Assembly (NCBI GenBank): GCA_902362975.1
Contig: CABIYO010000012.1
Coordinates: forward strand, 2,358-59,476
DNA from: Caryophanales bacterium
Lineage (GTDB): Bacteria; Bacillota; Bacilli; Exiguobacteriales; Exiguobacteriaceae
DNA length: 57,119 nt
Direction: 5' to 3'
Below, one piece after another: positions 24,737 through 33,623 of the stretch. The position numbers and the translations under genes are program-made. The number at the start of each line of letters is the position of its first letter. The first letter of the stretch is position 1. Below the pieces are notes generated by a model. The model worked only from the letters and a program-made list of their open reading frames with translations, was not told the origin of the DNA and searched no databases.

Positions 24737-26050
24737 TTATTCGGTTTCATCGGACAGTCGCTGAAGGGCTAATCGTAACTGACTAATCTCGGCAGACTGC
24801 TCCGATTGAATCGTACGAAGTTCATCAAGGTGTCGCTTCGTCGTCTCGAGTTCCTCACGCATCGACTCCAGTCGTTGCTCCCGATCCGCTAACTTCCACG
24901 AACAGATCCGATTCGCACGACGAGCATGCAGTTGGTCGTAACGAACGTGTGGATAACGAGCCACTAAATCGACTTCCTCGGTTCCCTCTTGTCTCACCTC
25001 TTCGAGCAGATCAAGCAGAAGCCGTTGCGCCGCTTCATCACGGAAATGTTCATCCACGAGTGCGGCCGAGAAACGAGCGAGCTCTCGTCTCGTTGTCTCA
25101 TCCATCAACTCGAGAATCGCCTCACCGATTTGCCCTGGTGAATATCCCTCATACTTATTCCCGATGCCACCAAAGTTCGTACTTGCGATATCTTGCCACG
25201 TCGAAGGAGTGACCAAGCCTTGATAGCTTTTGCTCCCGACAGCGATGGTCGGTTTGCCGACCGCCATCCCTTCCAGCGCAGAACGTCCTGGGGCGATGAC
25301 GAAATCGGCACGACGCATCACTTCGGGTAAATCGTCTTGCTCGACCCAACCAAGCCACTCCATCGTCTGACTGGTTCCTTCAAGCGCTTTCTCATAACGG
25401 GATGCGTATTTTTCCCGTTGTGTCCCGTCCCCGACAATGAGCCAATCAATCGGTAAAGACTTGAGTCGCCCATCTTCTAGCGCATCCAAAAAGACATCTA
25501 AAATGAAGAGCTTGTCCGCATCCAGTCGTGAGGTGAATAGGCCGGTCACCCGCTCTGACGACACACTCGTCGCATCCGGCACGAATGCATCATCGACTCC
25601 GTTCGGAATGACGGTGAGCTTCGATTCGATGGCCGGACAGTGCTCCACGAGATGCGCCGCGATCCGTTCTGAGACGGCGATCACTCGCGAGACGCTCGCA
25701 TGATACTGCTCAATCTCATCATCATACATCCCATGGATGACGAGAACGAACGGGATGCCGTGCGTCTCTGCCACCGCTAGGCCGACCTGTCGTGAATCGA
25801 ACGGATGGGCATACACCATATCGAAGGATTGGGTCCCTACCGCATCGATCACACGTGTGACGTCCTCATTGGAATAATCGGTTCGTATGACCTGCCCACC
25901 GAGCGCCTCTACCTCTTCGGCAAAGGGACCCGGCTTACAGACGACGGTCACCTCATGACCCTCTCGAATGAGCACTTTCACAGATGAGAGGATATGTCGA
26001 TGAAGCCCACCCATCGCGGAGTGGAAGAATACCGGTAGCAATACGTTCAT
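24737..26050 (-). CDS. GT4-family glycosyltransferase with C-terminal coiled coil
   Basis: This is a 437-residue cytoplasmic glycosyltransferase of the GT-B fold. The N-domain (MNVLLPVFFHSAMGGLHRHI) carries the glycine-rich acceptor loop. VIPNGVDDAF marks the domain junction near residue 150, and the C-domain has TSRLDADK and an APGRSALEGMAVGKPTIAVG donor-binding region near 255. Residues about 375-437 are a heptad-rich coiled coil (LESMREELETTKRHLDEL). It is the last gene of the leftward polysaccharide series, 36 bases after the DHHW protein. ATG 26050 is chosen over GTG 26059 because of CAGGTG spacing. Sugar specificity is unknown. Coding-like sequence continues after its stop codon. Confidence 0.85.
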   Translation of the reverse strand: MNVLLPVFFHSAMGGLHRHILSSVKVLIREGHEVTVVCKPGPFAEEVEALGGQVIRTDYSNEDVTRVIDAVGTQSFDMVYAHPFDSRQVGLAVAETHGIPFVLVIHGMYDDEIEQYHASVSRVIAVSERIAAHLVEHCPAIESKLTVIPNGVDDAFVPDATSVSSERVTGLFTSRLDADKLFILDVFLDALEDGRLKSLPIDWLIVGDGTQREKYASRYEKALEGTSQTMEWLGWVEQDDLPEVMRRADFVIAPGRSALEGMAVGKPTIAVGSKSYQGLVTPSTWQDIASTNFGGIGNKYEGYSPGQIGEAILELMDETTRRELARFSAALVDEHFRDEAAQRLLLDLLEEVRQEGTEEVDLVARYPHVRYDQLHARRANRICSWKLADREQRLESMREELETTKRHLDELRTIQSEQSAEISQLRLALQRLSDETE

Positions 26051-26086
26051 GAAGCGCACCTGCCTTTTCGAAGGAATCGCGTTCGA

Positions 26087-27307
26087 TCACAGACCTTCTT
26101 GATACATCGAACCGAGTCCTGTGATTCGGTCATTGTGTAAGAACAGAACCGCATCGACATCGTTCTCTTTCGCATATTCCGCAATGCTGACATCGTAGTC
26201 ATCGAGATAGCGAACGTCGATTGCCGATACTGTCCCGAACGACTCGCCAAGGTAGCCGAGTACCGGGTTCGCATAAGAATCTTTCAACACGAGGAGATGA
26301 TCGTCATTTTTCGGATTCTCCTGCGTGATTTTCGCGAGGGCGTAGTTGTCACCCATGAACAAGTTGTAGTAGTTCGTGAAGTCGTCCGTGTTGTTCAACA
26401 CGTCTTTGTCGAGGACACCATGTCCACAGTCATCCCCGTTTTGACAGACCGTCGTCGTGAATCCGTCTTTCGGTTCGAGATACGTGAACGTGTCCGCCGA
26501 TTCGACATACGGCATCGAGATTTCCCGAGCATGTGACCCGTAGAACGTCCCGTCGACCGTCTTCACGTCCATCTCATCCGCGGTCAACACCGGTGCATCC
26601 GGGAACTGTCCGCTTAAGCGTTCCATGATTTGTTCATAAGCCATGAACGCCCCTTCCGCTCGCCAGTGGTGATCGGTTTTGAAATAGATGTCCTCTCCCG
26701 GCTCATCACCGAGCGTCTCTTCCAAGTCGATGAGCGGGATGTCATTCTCTTCGATCCGCTCATGTAACTCGTCACGATTCTCCGCATCCGCCGACTCGAT
26801 GTAAGCCGGGAAGATGTTTTGTCGCGTCGCATAGACCGGCTTACTCGGTGCCGAGGCGAAGTAAGACGGGATGCCGGCATCATCCATCTCTTTTTTGAAT
26901 TCTTTGAAGAATACACCGAGCGAATCATACTGACTTTCGTTCGCATCCGGATCGTATAAGAATCCATCGATGCTGATGACGCCGTTATTCATCTGTTGTT
27001 GCAACACGTTCAGTTGCACCCAGGCCTGCGTTTCAATCCACAGGTTTCGCTCAAACACCTGGTCGTTCGCCGACGCCTCGAACTCTTCCATGTACGACCC
27101 ATTTAAAATCGTTTCGATGGATGGCTCCGGGCGCTGGGCCAACATGCGTCCCTCGGTGGCCGAGCGTTCCTGCTCCGTCCCGAAAGCGTAGACGGCAAGT
27201 CCGTAAAAGATGGTGCCAAGGAAGCCGAGCAAGAGGAGACTGTTGACCACCCAAGAGAGGCGCCGTCCTTTCGAACGGACTTGTTCGCTTTTGGTTTGTT
27301 GTTCCAT
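26087..27307 (-). CDS. AlgJ/AlgX-like DHHW acetyltransferase partner
   Basis: This is a 406-residue membrane-anchored protein (one hydrophobic segment at about 19-42) with an extracytoplasmic SGNH-like domain of the DHHW family. The naming motif YFKTDHHWRAEGAF is near residue 208. KDSYANPVLGYLGESFG near 350 holds the Ser-type nucleophile motif, and NDQVFERNLWIETQAWVQL near 80 is also typical. Such proteins take the acetyl group handed across the membrane by an MBOAT protein and put it on a polysaccharide. The MBOAT gene ends 12 bases upstream, its stop codon joined to this gene's ribosome binding site. The acceptor is inferred to be the polymer made by this locus. Confidence 0.87.
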   Translation of the reverse strand: MEQQTKSEQVRSKGRRLSWVVNSLLLLGFLGTIFYGLAVYAFGTEQERSATEGRMLAQRPEPSIETILNGSYMEEFEASANDQVFERNLWIETQAWVQLNVLQQQMNNGVISIDGFLYDPDANESQYDSLGVFFKEFKKEMDDAGIPSYFASAPSKPVYATRQNIFPAYIESADAENRDELHERIEENDIPLIDLEETLGDEPGEDIYFKTDHHWRAEGAFMAYEQIMERLSGQFPDAPVLTADEMDVKTVDGTFYGSHAREISMPYVESADTFTYLEPKDGFTTTVCQNGDDCGHGVLDKDVLNNTDDFTNYYNLFMGDNYALAKITQENPKNDDHLLVLKDSYANPVLGYLGESFGTVSAIDVRYLDDYDVSIAEYAKENDVDAVLFLHNDRITGLGSMYQEGL

Positions 27308-27319
27308 TGTCAGCCCTCC

Positions 27320-28750
27320 TTAGAACCGGAAATAAATAAACGGATTAAATGTACTTGAGACGACATACGAAATCGAGATGCCGAAAATGAGCAAGATATA
27401 AGCTGCTCGGGCAAGACCTGCGCTCGCGGCAAGAACCGGACGTTCCGAGTCCACCTCGTGGCGCAAGAAATGAGCGACCAGCATCTTCGGAAGCGGTGTG
27501 GCAGCAATCATCGCCAACAGAAGAACCGTTCCGTATTGGACGAGATAGAAGTATGCCGTTTGGTCGAACACTTCACCGCCGTGTAAGCCGAACATGACTT
27601 GCAAATAGTCAATCGCGTACGTGAAGTTATCGGCACGGAAGAATACCCAACCGATGACAACAACGAATAGTGTGAACACATGCGCGAGCCATGCTGGCCA
27701 CGCAGCGAGCCATTTCCCGAGAAATGCCCGTTCGAACATGATGAAGATCCCGTAGTAGAGACCCCACGCAATAAACGTCCAGCTCGCCCCGTGCCATACG
27801 CCAGTTAATAACCAGACGATGGTCAAGTTGCGATACGTCTTCCATGGGCCTTGACGATTCCCGCCGAGCGGGATGTACACGTAGTCTCGAAACCAACTTC
27901 CGAGCGAGATGTGCCAACGACGCCAAAACTCAGACACCGATTTCGAAATATACGGATAATTGAAGTTCTCAAGGAAATGGAACCCAAACATCCGACCAAG
28001 ACCGATGGCCATGTCCGAATAACCGGAGAAGTCAAAGTAGATTTGGAGCGAGTAGGCGATGATTCCGATCCAGGCGAGTGTCGTCGACAAATCCCCGGTC
28101 GATTGACTGAATACTTGGTCGGCCACATACCCACAACTGTTCGCTAAAATCATCTTCTTCCCTAGACCGATGACGAAACGTTGGATTCCAGAGACGAAGT
28201 CATCGACTGTCTCACGGCGGTCCACAATTTCATCGGCGACCGTTTGGTAACGGACGATCGGTCCGGCAATCAATTGCGGGAAGAACGAGACGTAAAGTGC
28301 CAAGTCGAACAAGTTCTTCTGGAGACGACCATCGTTCCGATACACATCGATGACGTAACTCATCGCTTGGAACGTGAAGAATGAGATCCCGAGCGGAAGA
28401 GGAATATCCGGATCGTTCAGCGAGAAACCGAACACCGAGTTGACGTTCTCGACGAAGAAACTCGCATACTTGAAGACACCAAGCATCCCGAGGTTTCCGA
28501 GAAGCATGAGCCCCATTGTCCATTTGATCTTCTTCGCATCGTCTCGATACTTGTCGACCATGAAGCCAAAGAAGTAGTTCATGACGATCGAAGCGAGCAT
28601 GATGAGGACGAAACGTGGTTCACCCCATGCGTAGAAGAACAAACTTGAAACGAGTAGAATCGTATTCTTCAGCCAGCGTGGTGACACGAAGTACAGCAAC
28701 AGTACGACCGGCAAGAAATAAAATAGAAATACCGTGGAACTAAATAACAT
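27320..28750 (-). CDS. MBOAT-family O-acetyltransferase, AlgI type
   Basis: This is a 476-residue polytopic membrane protein with about 11 hydrophobic segments. It shows the AlgI/DltB-type core: PLGISFFTFQAMSYVIDVYR near residue 125, FFPQLIAGPIVRY near 155, FDFSGYSDMAIGLGRMFGF near 240, FWRRWHISLGSWFRDYVYIP near 275 and the catalytic-His motif LTGVWHGASWTFIAWG (His near 320). It passes acetyl groups from cytoplasmic donor to the outside. The downstream DHHW protein makes it an AlgI-AlgJ type pair rather than a DltB, because no dlt genes are present. It belongs to the leftward polysaccharide series. Confidence 0.9.
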   Translation of the reverse strand: MLFSSTVFLFYFLPVVLLLYFVSPRWLKNTILLVSSLFFYAWGEPRFVLIMLASIVMNYFFGFMVDKYRDDAKKIKWTMGLMLLGNLGMLGVFKYASFFVENVNSVFGFSLNDPDIPLPLGISFFTFQAMSYVIDVYRNDGRLQKNLFDLALYVSFFPQLIAGPIVRYQTVADEIVDRRETVDDFVSGIQRFVIGLGKKMILANSCGYVADQVFSQSTGDLSTTLAWIGIIAYSLQIYFDFSGYSDMAIGLGRMFGFHFLENFNYPYISKSVSEFWRRWHISLGSWFRDYVYIPLGGNRQGPWKTYRNLTIVWLLTGVWHGASWTFIAWGLYYGIFIMFERAFLGKWLAAWPAWLAHVFTLFVVVIGWVFFRADNFTYAIDYLQVMFGLHGGEVFDQTAYFYLVQYGTVLLLAMIAATPLPKMLVAHFLRHEVDSERPVLAASAGLARAAYILLIFGISISYVVSSTFNPFIYFRF

Positions 28751-28787
28751 ACCGAATGGTCCCTTTCTCCCTTAAGACTTGCTCCGT

Positions 28788-29264
28788 TCAGCGGAACGTT
28801 ACATAGAGGTCATCGAATCGTACTGTGATCGGGTCAAGCGTCTCGACGATGTATTTGTACGACATCTTGAAATACTTGGCGCCTTCCACCTGTTTCACGA
28901 CTTCTTCAATCGGATTCATCCCCGGATTCAACGTGAGCGAGAAACGTTTGTTCGAAAGACGCTCCTCATCTGAGTACTGCATGACATACAGTTCAAATCG
29001 AACGGTGCGATCGCCTTCGACATAAACGGCAGTCTTCATTTCCATCACGTCCCCTTCATCCATCTTGGCGTCTGCCAAAAAGATTTTTGACGGTGGAATC
29101 TCAAACTTCAAATCAAACAATTGGACGTAAATCGAGTCCGTTAACGCTTGTGGTAAAAATGTGACTTCTGTCTTGTATTCTTCTTCGCGCATCGACATAT
29201 GGTTTTTATGCGGTCCGCGTGGATAGTAATGATAAATCGCCGGACGAATTCGCTTCGTTGACAT
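28788..29264 (-). CDS. Unknown protein in the polysaccharide locus, 158 residues
   Basis: I recognise no family. It is soluble with no signal peptide and mostly predicted strand: TEVTFLPQALTDSIYVQLF, KTAVYVEGDRTVRFELYVM and TLDPITVRFDDLYVTFR. Near the start is YYPRGPHKNH. GGAGGTGC precedes the ATG. It lies between wecB (after a terminator) and the O-acetyltransferase pair, 37 bases before the MBOAT gene. It is therefore probably the first gene of a sub-operon and may serve acetylation or regulation. Confidence 0.7.
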   Translation of the reverse strand: MSTKRIRPAIYHYYPRGPHKNHMSMREEEYKTEVTFLPQALTDSIYVQLFDLKFEIPPSKIFLADAKMDEGDVMEMKTAVYVEGDRTVRFELYVMQYSDEERLSNKRFSLTLNPGMNPIEEVVKQVEGAKYFKMSYKYIVETLDPITVRFDDLYVTFR

Positions 29265-29298
29265 ACAAGCACCTCCGAATCGTTAGAATGATGATACA

Positions 29299-29333
29299 GA
29301 AAAGAGTTGCTGTGCTGGGCACAAAACAACTCT
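29299..29333 (-). terminator. Terminator after wecB
   Basis: AGAGTTG pairs with CAACTCT, with an inner GTGC/GCAC stem, followed by TTTTCT. It separates wecB from the O-acetylation genes and may be partly read through. Confidence 0.75.
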
Positions 29334-29345
29334 ATTCGCTTTCAT

Positions 29346-30446
29346 TTAGTTGGCAAGGATGGCATCGACGATTCGACGTGACGCCTCACCATCACCGTAC
29401 GGGTTCGATGCTTGTGACATCGCTTTGTATGCCGTTTCGTCAGACAAGAGCTCATCCGCGAGTGAGAAGATGTTCTCTTCTTCGATTCCTGCGAGTTTGA
29501 GCGTCCCTGCAGCCACACCTTCTGGACGTTCTGTCGTGTCACGAAGGACGAGGACAGGTACACCGAGAGATGGTGCTTCTTCTTGTACGCCACCTGAATC
29601 CGTTAAGATCAAGTGCGACATCGCCGCATAGTTATGGAAGTCGAAGACGTCAAGCGGTTCGATCAAGTGGACACGTTCGACATCGTGAAGAATCTCGTTA
29701 GCGAGTTCACGAACGACCGGGTTCATGTGGACCGGATACACGACTTCGATGTCATCATACTTCTCGATCAAGCGACGGACCGCACGAAACATGTTGCGCA
29801 TCGGCTCACCCAAGTTCTCACGACGGTGAGCCGTCAACATGACGAGGCGACGACCTTGTGAACGGATGCTGTCGAGCAACTCGCTCGCATAGTCGTCACG
29901 GACTGTCGTTTTGAGTGCGTCGATTGCCGTGTTCCCAGTGACGAAGATCATCTCTTCATTCTTGCCTTCACGAAGGAGGTTGTCACGTGACGTTTCCGTA
30001 GGTGCGAAATGAAGGTCAGCCATGACACCCGTCAATTGGCGGTTCATCTCTTCCGGGAATGGTGAATATTTATTATGTGTGCGCAGGCCAGCCTCAACGT
30101 GACCGACTGCGACTTGGTTGTAGAAGGCTGCGAGTGATGCCGCAAATGTCGTCGTTGTGTCCCCGTGGACCAACACGATATCTGGCTTCGTTTCAGCGAT
30201 GACCTCGCCCATCCCTTTCAATACACGTGATGTGACATCGTAAAGCGTCTGCTTCTCTTTCATGATGTCGAGGTCGTAGTCCGGTTTGATTTCGAACAAC
30301 TCAAGCACTTGGTCAAGCATTTGACGGTGCTGCGCTGTCACGACGACAATCGGTTCTACCCCTTCACGTTTTTTCAACTCAAGTACGAGTGGTGCCATTT
30401 TGATGGCTTCTGGTCGCGTCCCAAAGACGGTCATGACTTTTTTCAT
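29346..30446 (-). CDS. wecB: UDP-N-acetylglucosamine 2-epimerase
   Basis: This is a 366-residue cytoplasmic enzyme (also called MnaA) that interconverts UDP-GlcNAc and UDP-ManNAc. Family motifs seen are VFGTRPEAIKMAPLV at the start, VVVTAQHRQMLDQVL near 35, VHGDTTTTFAASLAAFY near 95, HVEAGLRTHN near 115, PFPEEMNRQ near 128, LTAHRRENLG near 210 and LTDSGGVQEEAPSLG near 285. ATG 30446 is the only sensible start. The next upstream in-frame start codon, a TTG at 30491, lies ahead of the ribosome binding site. That site is over 30 bases from the ATG, with a hairpin in between. With WecC it supplies UDP-ManNAcA. Confidence 0.93.
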   Translation of the reverse strand: MKKVMTVFGTRPEAIKMAPLVLELKKREGVEPIVVVTAQHRQMLDQVLELFEIKPDYDLDIMKEKQTLYDVTSRVLKGMGEVIAETKPDIVLVHGDTTTTFAASLAAFYNQVAVGHVEAGLRTHNKYSPFPEEMNRQLTGVMADLHFAPTETSRDNLLREGKNEEMIFVTGNTAIDALKTTVRDDYASELLDSIRSQGRRLVMLTAHRRENLGEPMRNMFRAVRRLIEKYDDIEVVYPVHMNPVVRELANEILHDVERVHLIEPLDVFDFHNYAAMSHLILTDSGGVQEEAPSLGVPVLVLRDTTERPEGVAAGTLKLAGIEEENIFSLADELLSDETAYKAMSQASNPYGDGEASRRIVDAILAN

Positions 30447-30456
30447 AGGTCGTTTC

Positions 30457-30489
30457 GCACGGTCTGACTTCGCCGTGCTTCCTCCTCCC
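30457..30489 (-). promoter_or_regulatory. Shine-Dalgarno separated from wecB start by a hairpin
   Basis: GGGAGGAGGAAG (30478-30489) is the only good ribosome binding site. Between it and the ATG (30444-30446) lies a 22-base hairpin: GCACGG (30473-30478) pairs with CCGTGC (30457-30462) around ten bases. Folding would bring the site to a normal distance of about 10 bases. Confidence 0.6.
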
Positions 30490-30495
30490 AATTGC

Positions 30496-31383
30496 TCACG
30501 CTTCGTTCGATACAGCGACCGACGAATGGCGTGTTTGTAGTTGTTCTTCTGTCAAAGGCGGTAAGATATAGGTCTCTCCGAGCTCTGTCGCATCGACGAC
30601 CGTCGTACGACGTTTGAGCTTATCGGCTTTAAACGCGTCTTGTTGCTCTTTTGACAAGTTGCGGAACCATTTCAAAAACTTGTTGTACTCCCGAACGACT
30701 TCATCGACCGGTCCATATTCGCGCACTTCTCCGAACTCAAGCCAAAGGCCGAGCGTACAGAATTGGCGAACTTGTGAGACCGAGTGACTGATGAAGAAAA
30801 TCGTCTTCCCACGGTCTTTGAACTCGTTCATCTTGGCGAGACACTTGTCGGTGAACGTTTGGTCCCCGACGGAGAGCGCCTCATCGATGACGAGGATGTC
30901 CGGGTCGACGTTGATCGAGATGGCGAATCCGAGACGGGACTTCATCCCGCTCGAGTACGTCTTGACCGGCTGATTGATAAAATCACCGATATCGGCGAAC
31001 TCAATGATGGCCGGAGTCAAGTCGATAATCTCCTGTTTCGTCATCCCGAGCATCAAGCCTTTGAGCTCGATATTCTCGAGCCCCGTCAAGTTGCCGTTCA
31101 AACCAGAAGAAATCGCAATCAACGCCGTCTTTCCGTGAAGTTCGATTTTCCCGTGGGTCGGTGGCATCACATCAGCCAGCAAGTTCGACATCGTCGACTT
31201 CCCTGACCCGTTGATGCCGATGATCCCGACCACTTCTCCGGGCGGAACTTCAAACGAGACATTACGGAGCGCATAAAACTGTTTGCCCCCTGCTTTACTG
31301 AAGAAGATTTCTTTCAGCTTATCAGATTGCTTGTTATAAAGCGTATATCGTTTCGATACGTTTTCAAATTTAACCTGGTACAT
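30496..31383 (-). CDS. tagH: Wall-polymer ABC exporter ATPase, TagH type (short form)
   Basis: This is a 295-residue ATPase of the polysaccharide/teichoic-acid export class. Walker A is GINGSGKST near residue 60, the signature YSSGMKSRL near 142, Walker B ILVIDEALSVGDQTF near 162 and the H-loop FFISHS near 197. It lacks the long C-terminal extension of B. subtilis TagH (527 residues) and ends after a helical tail. ATG 31383 follows GAGGAGG. It starts ten bases after tagG and precedes wecB. Together TagGH should flip a lipid-linked glycopolymer across the membrane. The polymer here is unlikely to be standard poly-glycerol teichoic acid, because no tag priming or polymerising genes are nearby. 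Confidence 0.9.
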   Translation of the reverse strand: MYQVKFENVSKRYTLYNKQSDKLKEIFFSKAGGKQFYALRNVSFEVPPGEVVGIIGINGSGKSTMSNLLADVMPPTHGKIELHGKTALIAISSGLNGNLTGLENIELKGLMLGMTKQEIIDLTPAIIEFADIGDFINQPVKTYSSGMKSRLGFAISINVDPDILVIDEALSVGDQTFTDKCLAKMNEFKDRGKTIFFISHSVSQVRQFCTLGLWLEFGEVREYGPVDEVVREYNKFLKWFRNLSKEQQDAFKADKLKRRTTVVDATELGETYILPPLTEEQLQTRHSSVAVSNEA

Positions 31384-31393
31384 AAGGTCCTCC

Positions 31394-32191
31394 TCAAATG
31401 TAATCGATGAAGTGTCGACGGAAACGCACATGAATCATCGACCCGACGAAGAAGAGAACGAAGACGATGGCCCAGTAATAGAGACCGTAAGCCCAGTTAG
31501 TCGCCAACCAGTCGGTTCCGAGGAACATCGACCGATATCCTTCGACTAAATAATAGAGCGGATTGATTTGTAGGATCTTCGCAAGTTCCGCCGGCGGCAC
31601 CCAAAAAATCGGTGTCAAATACATCAACATCCGCATCATCGACTGAAGAAGGTTTTGAAGATCGCGCACGATTGTCGTGAGCGCGGACGTAATCAAGGCG
31701 AGCGAGTACAGTAGTGCGAGCGCACTGAACGCCAAGTAGATAAACCAGAGCGAATGTAGCCCCATCGGGAATCCGAATGCCCACATCAAGATAAACGAGA
31801 CACCGACTAACGCCACGTGACGATAGAAGAGTGAGAGCAAGACGTATGCCGGGATCGTCGAGATTGGGAAGCTCATTTTGGAGACCATGCCGATTTTCGA
31901 ATAGATGGACCGGGCCGTCGAGGTGATGGCCGAGGCAATGAAGAACCAGACGACAATCCCTGCGACCAACCATGGCAGAAACGGCACGCCATCAATCGGC
32001 CTGCCGCTTCGAATACCAAATCCAAATACGAACCAGTAAACTCCAATCTGCAATAACGGTGTCACGAACTCCCATAAAAATCCGAGGTACTGCATCGAGT
32101 TGTTGCTTCGCGTCTCATATGTGGCGAGACGGAAAATCAAGTACAAGCTCGACTTTAGCTCTGAAAGAATAGCTTTCGCGGATTTAAACAT
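31394..32191 (-). CDS. tagG: Wall-polymer ABC exporter permease, TagG type
   Basis: This is a 265-residue membrane subunit with six hydrophobic segments. The amphipathic N-terminus (LIFRLATYETRSNNSMQYLG) leads into FLWEFVTPLLQIGVYWFVFG, typical of ABC-2 polysaccharide exporters. Further motifs are WFFIASAITSTARSIY and TPIFWVPPA near residue 185, followed by INPLYYLVEGYR. ATG 32191 is preferred over GTG 32197 from AGGTGA spacing. It lies 15 bases after wecC and just before tagH. It forms the channel half of the TagGH exporter. Confidence 0.9.
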   Translation of the reverse strand: MFKSAKAILSELKSSLYLIFRLATYETRSNNSMQYLGFLWEFVTPLLQIGVYWFVFGFGIRSGRPIDGVPFLPWLVAGIVVWFFIASAITSTARSIYSKIGMVSKMSFPISTIPAYVLLSLFYRHVALVGVSFILMWAFGFPMGLHSLWFIYLAFSALALLYSLALITSALTTIVRDLQNLLQSMMRMLMYLTPIFWVPPAELAKILQINPLYYLVEGYRSMFLGTDWLATNWAYGLYYWAIVFVLFFVGSMIHVRFRRHFIDYI

Positions 32192-32206
32192 GTTCACTCA
32201 CCTGAA

Positions 32207-33496
32207 TCAAAGAACGAGATTCGTTTCCTTTGTATATTTGTAGAGGTTGCCGTAGTTGACGACCGCTACGTCTTCACCTTCTGGTTTCACGATGTTACGT
32301 GTGTCGAAAATCATCGGACGACGCATCATTGCCTTGAGCTCTGCGAAGTCGAGGTCTTTGAACTCGTTGTGGTCAACCAATACGAGGACGAGGTCCGCGT
32401 CTTTGAGTGCTTCTTCTTTTGAAACGAGCTCGAAACGGCTTGATGTTGATTTTTCAACGTGTGAGTCGTGAACAGAGATGTTCACACCACGGTCAAGCAA
32501 GATTTCAGCAATTTCAACCGCTGGGCTCTCACGCATGTCGTCGACGTTTCCTTTGTATGTCACACCAAAGATCGCGACTTTCGCGTCTTCGATTCCAGCA
32601 GTCAACTTCTGAACGTTGTCTGCAACGTAGTATGGCATCGAGACGTTCGTCTCACGTGACAAGTTGATGATCTTCGCAAGGTCAGGTGATTTCGCGACGA
32701 TGAAGTACGGGTCGACCGCGAGACAGTGTCCACCGACACCTGGGCCTGGGCTATGCAAGTTGACACGTGGGTGCTTGTTCGCCATCTCGATGACGTCAAG
32801 AACGTTGATGTCCAAGTCGTTACATACTTTTGCGAGTTCGTTCGCGAGTGCGATGTTGACGTCACGGAACGTGTTTTCCATGAGTTTCGACATTTCTGCC
32901 GTCTTCGCATCCGTTTTCACGATTTCACCTTTAACGAATGTACCGTAGACGCGTGCGCCTGCTTCTGCACATTCTGTCGTGATTCCACCGACGATGCGGT
33001 TGTTGTGCACGAGCTCATGAAGGATTTGTCCAGGCAATACGCGCTCTGGGCAGTGTACGAGATAGATGTCTTCACCGACAGTGAATCCAGCTTCCTCGAC
33101 GAGTGGTTTGACGAAGTCGTCCATCGTACGTGGTGCGATTGTCGACTCAACGATGATGACGTTGCCTTTTTCAACGAATGGCAACACTTTGCGTGTCGCA
33201 TCCAAGACGTACGTCAAGTCACATGATTTGTACTCATCGTCGTTGTTCGGTGTTGGGACCGCGATGATGAAGGCATCTGCTTTCTCAGGAGAGAGTGATG
33301 CACGGAACTTTCCTTTTGCCACGACGTCTGCGACCATTTCGCCGAGACCTGGCTCTTCAATGTGGATTTCTCCACGGTTCAATTTATCAACAACATGTTG
33401 TGAAATATCGACTCCGACGACGTCGACGCCATAGTTCGCAAAGACAGCCGATGTCGGTAATCCGATATATCCAAGACCTACTGTACATACTTTCAT
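32207..33496 (-). CDS. wecC: UDP-N-acetyl-D-mannosamine dehydrogenase
   Basis: This 429-residue NAD-dependent nucleotide-sugar dehydrogenase oxidises UDP-ManNAc to UDP-ManNAcA. The NAD site is KVCTVGLGYIGLPTSAVFA, the middle has IIAVPTPNNDD and VESTIAPRTMDDF, and the catalytic Cys (about 258) is in PGPGVGGHCLAVDPYFI. VTYKGNVDDMRESPA marks the UDP-sugar domain near 325. The GGHC-AVDP form fits the WecC group better than UDP-glucose dehydrogenases, and wecB in the same operon supports this. ATG 33496 follows GGAGG. It is the first gene behind its own promoter. Confidence 0.92.
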   Translation of the reverse strand: MKVCTVGLGYIGLPTSAVFANYGVDVVGVDISQHVVDKLNRGEIHIEEPGLGEMVADVVAKGKFRASLSPEKADAFIIAVPTPNNDDEYKSCDLTYVLDATRKVLPFVEKGNVIIVESTIAPRTMDDFVKPLVEEAGFTVGEDIYLVHCPERVLPGQILHELVHNNRIVGGITTECAEAGARVYGTFVKGEIVKTDAKTAEMSKLMENTFRDVNIALANELAKVCNDLDINVLDVIEMANKHPRVNLHSPGPGVGGHCLAVDPYFIVAKSPDLAKIINLSRETNVSMPYYVADNVQKLTAGIEDAKVAIFGVTYKGNVDDMRESPAVEIAEILLDRGVNISVHDSHVEKSTSSRFELVSKEEALKDADLVLVLVDHNEFKDLDFAELKAMMRRPMIFDTRNIVKPEGEDVAVVNYGNLYKYTKETNLVL

Positions 33497-33585
33497 TGTG
33501 TGGTAACCTCCAAATGTTTTGACGCGCTTTTTAAATAGCACATTGTCCATCATTTTATTTCACATTCGATAATAAAACAATACTC

Positions 33586-33615
33586 ATTATACTCTTGAAC
33601 AATTCTTCGGTGCAA
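33586..33615 (-). promoter_or_regulatory. Promoter of wecC-tagG-tagH-wecB
   Basis: On the minus strand TTGCAC (33610-33615) and TATAAT (33586-33591) are 18 bases apart, about 90 bases before wecC. Confidence 0.75.
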
Positions 33616-33623
33616 TTACATTT

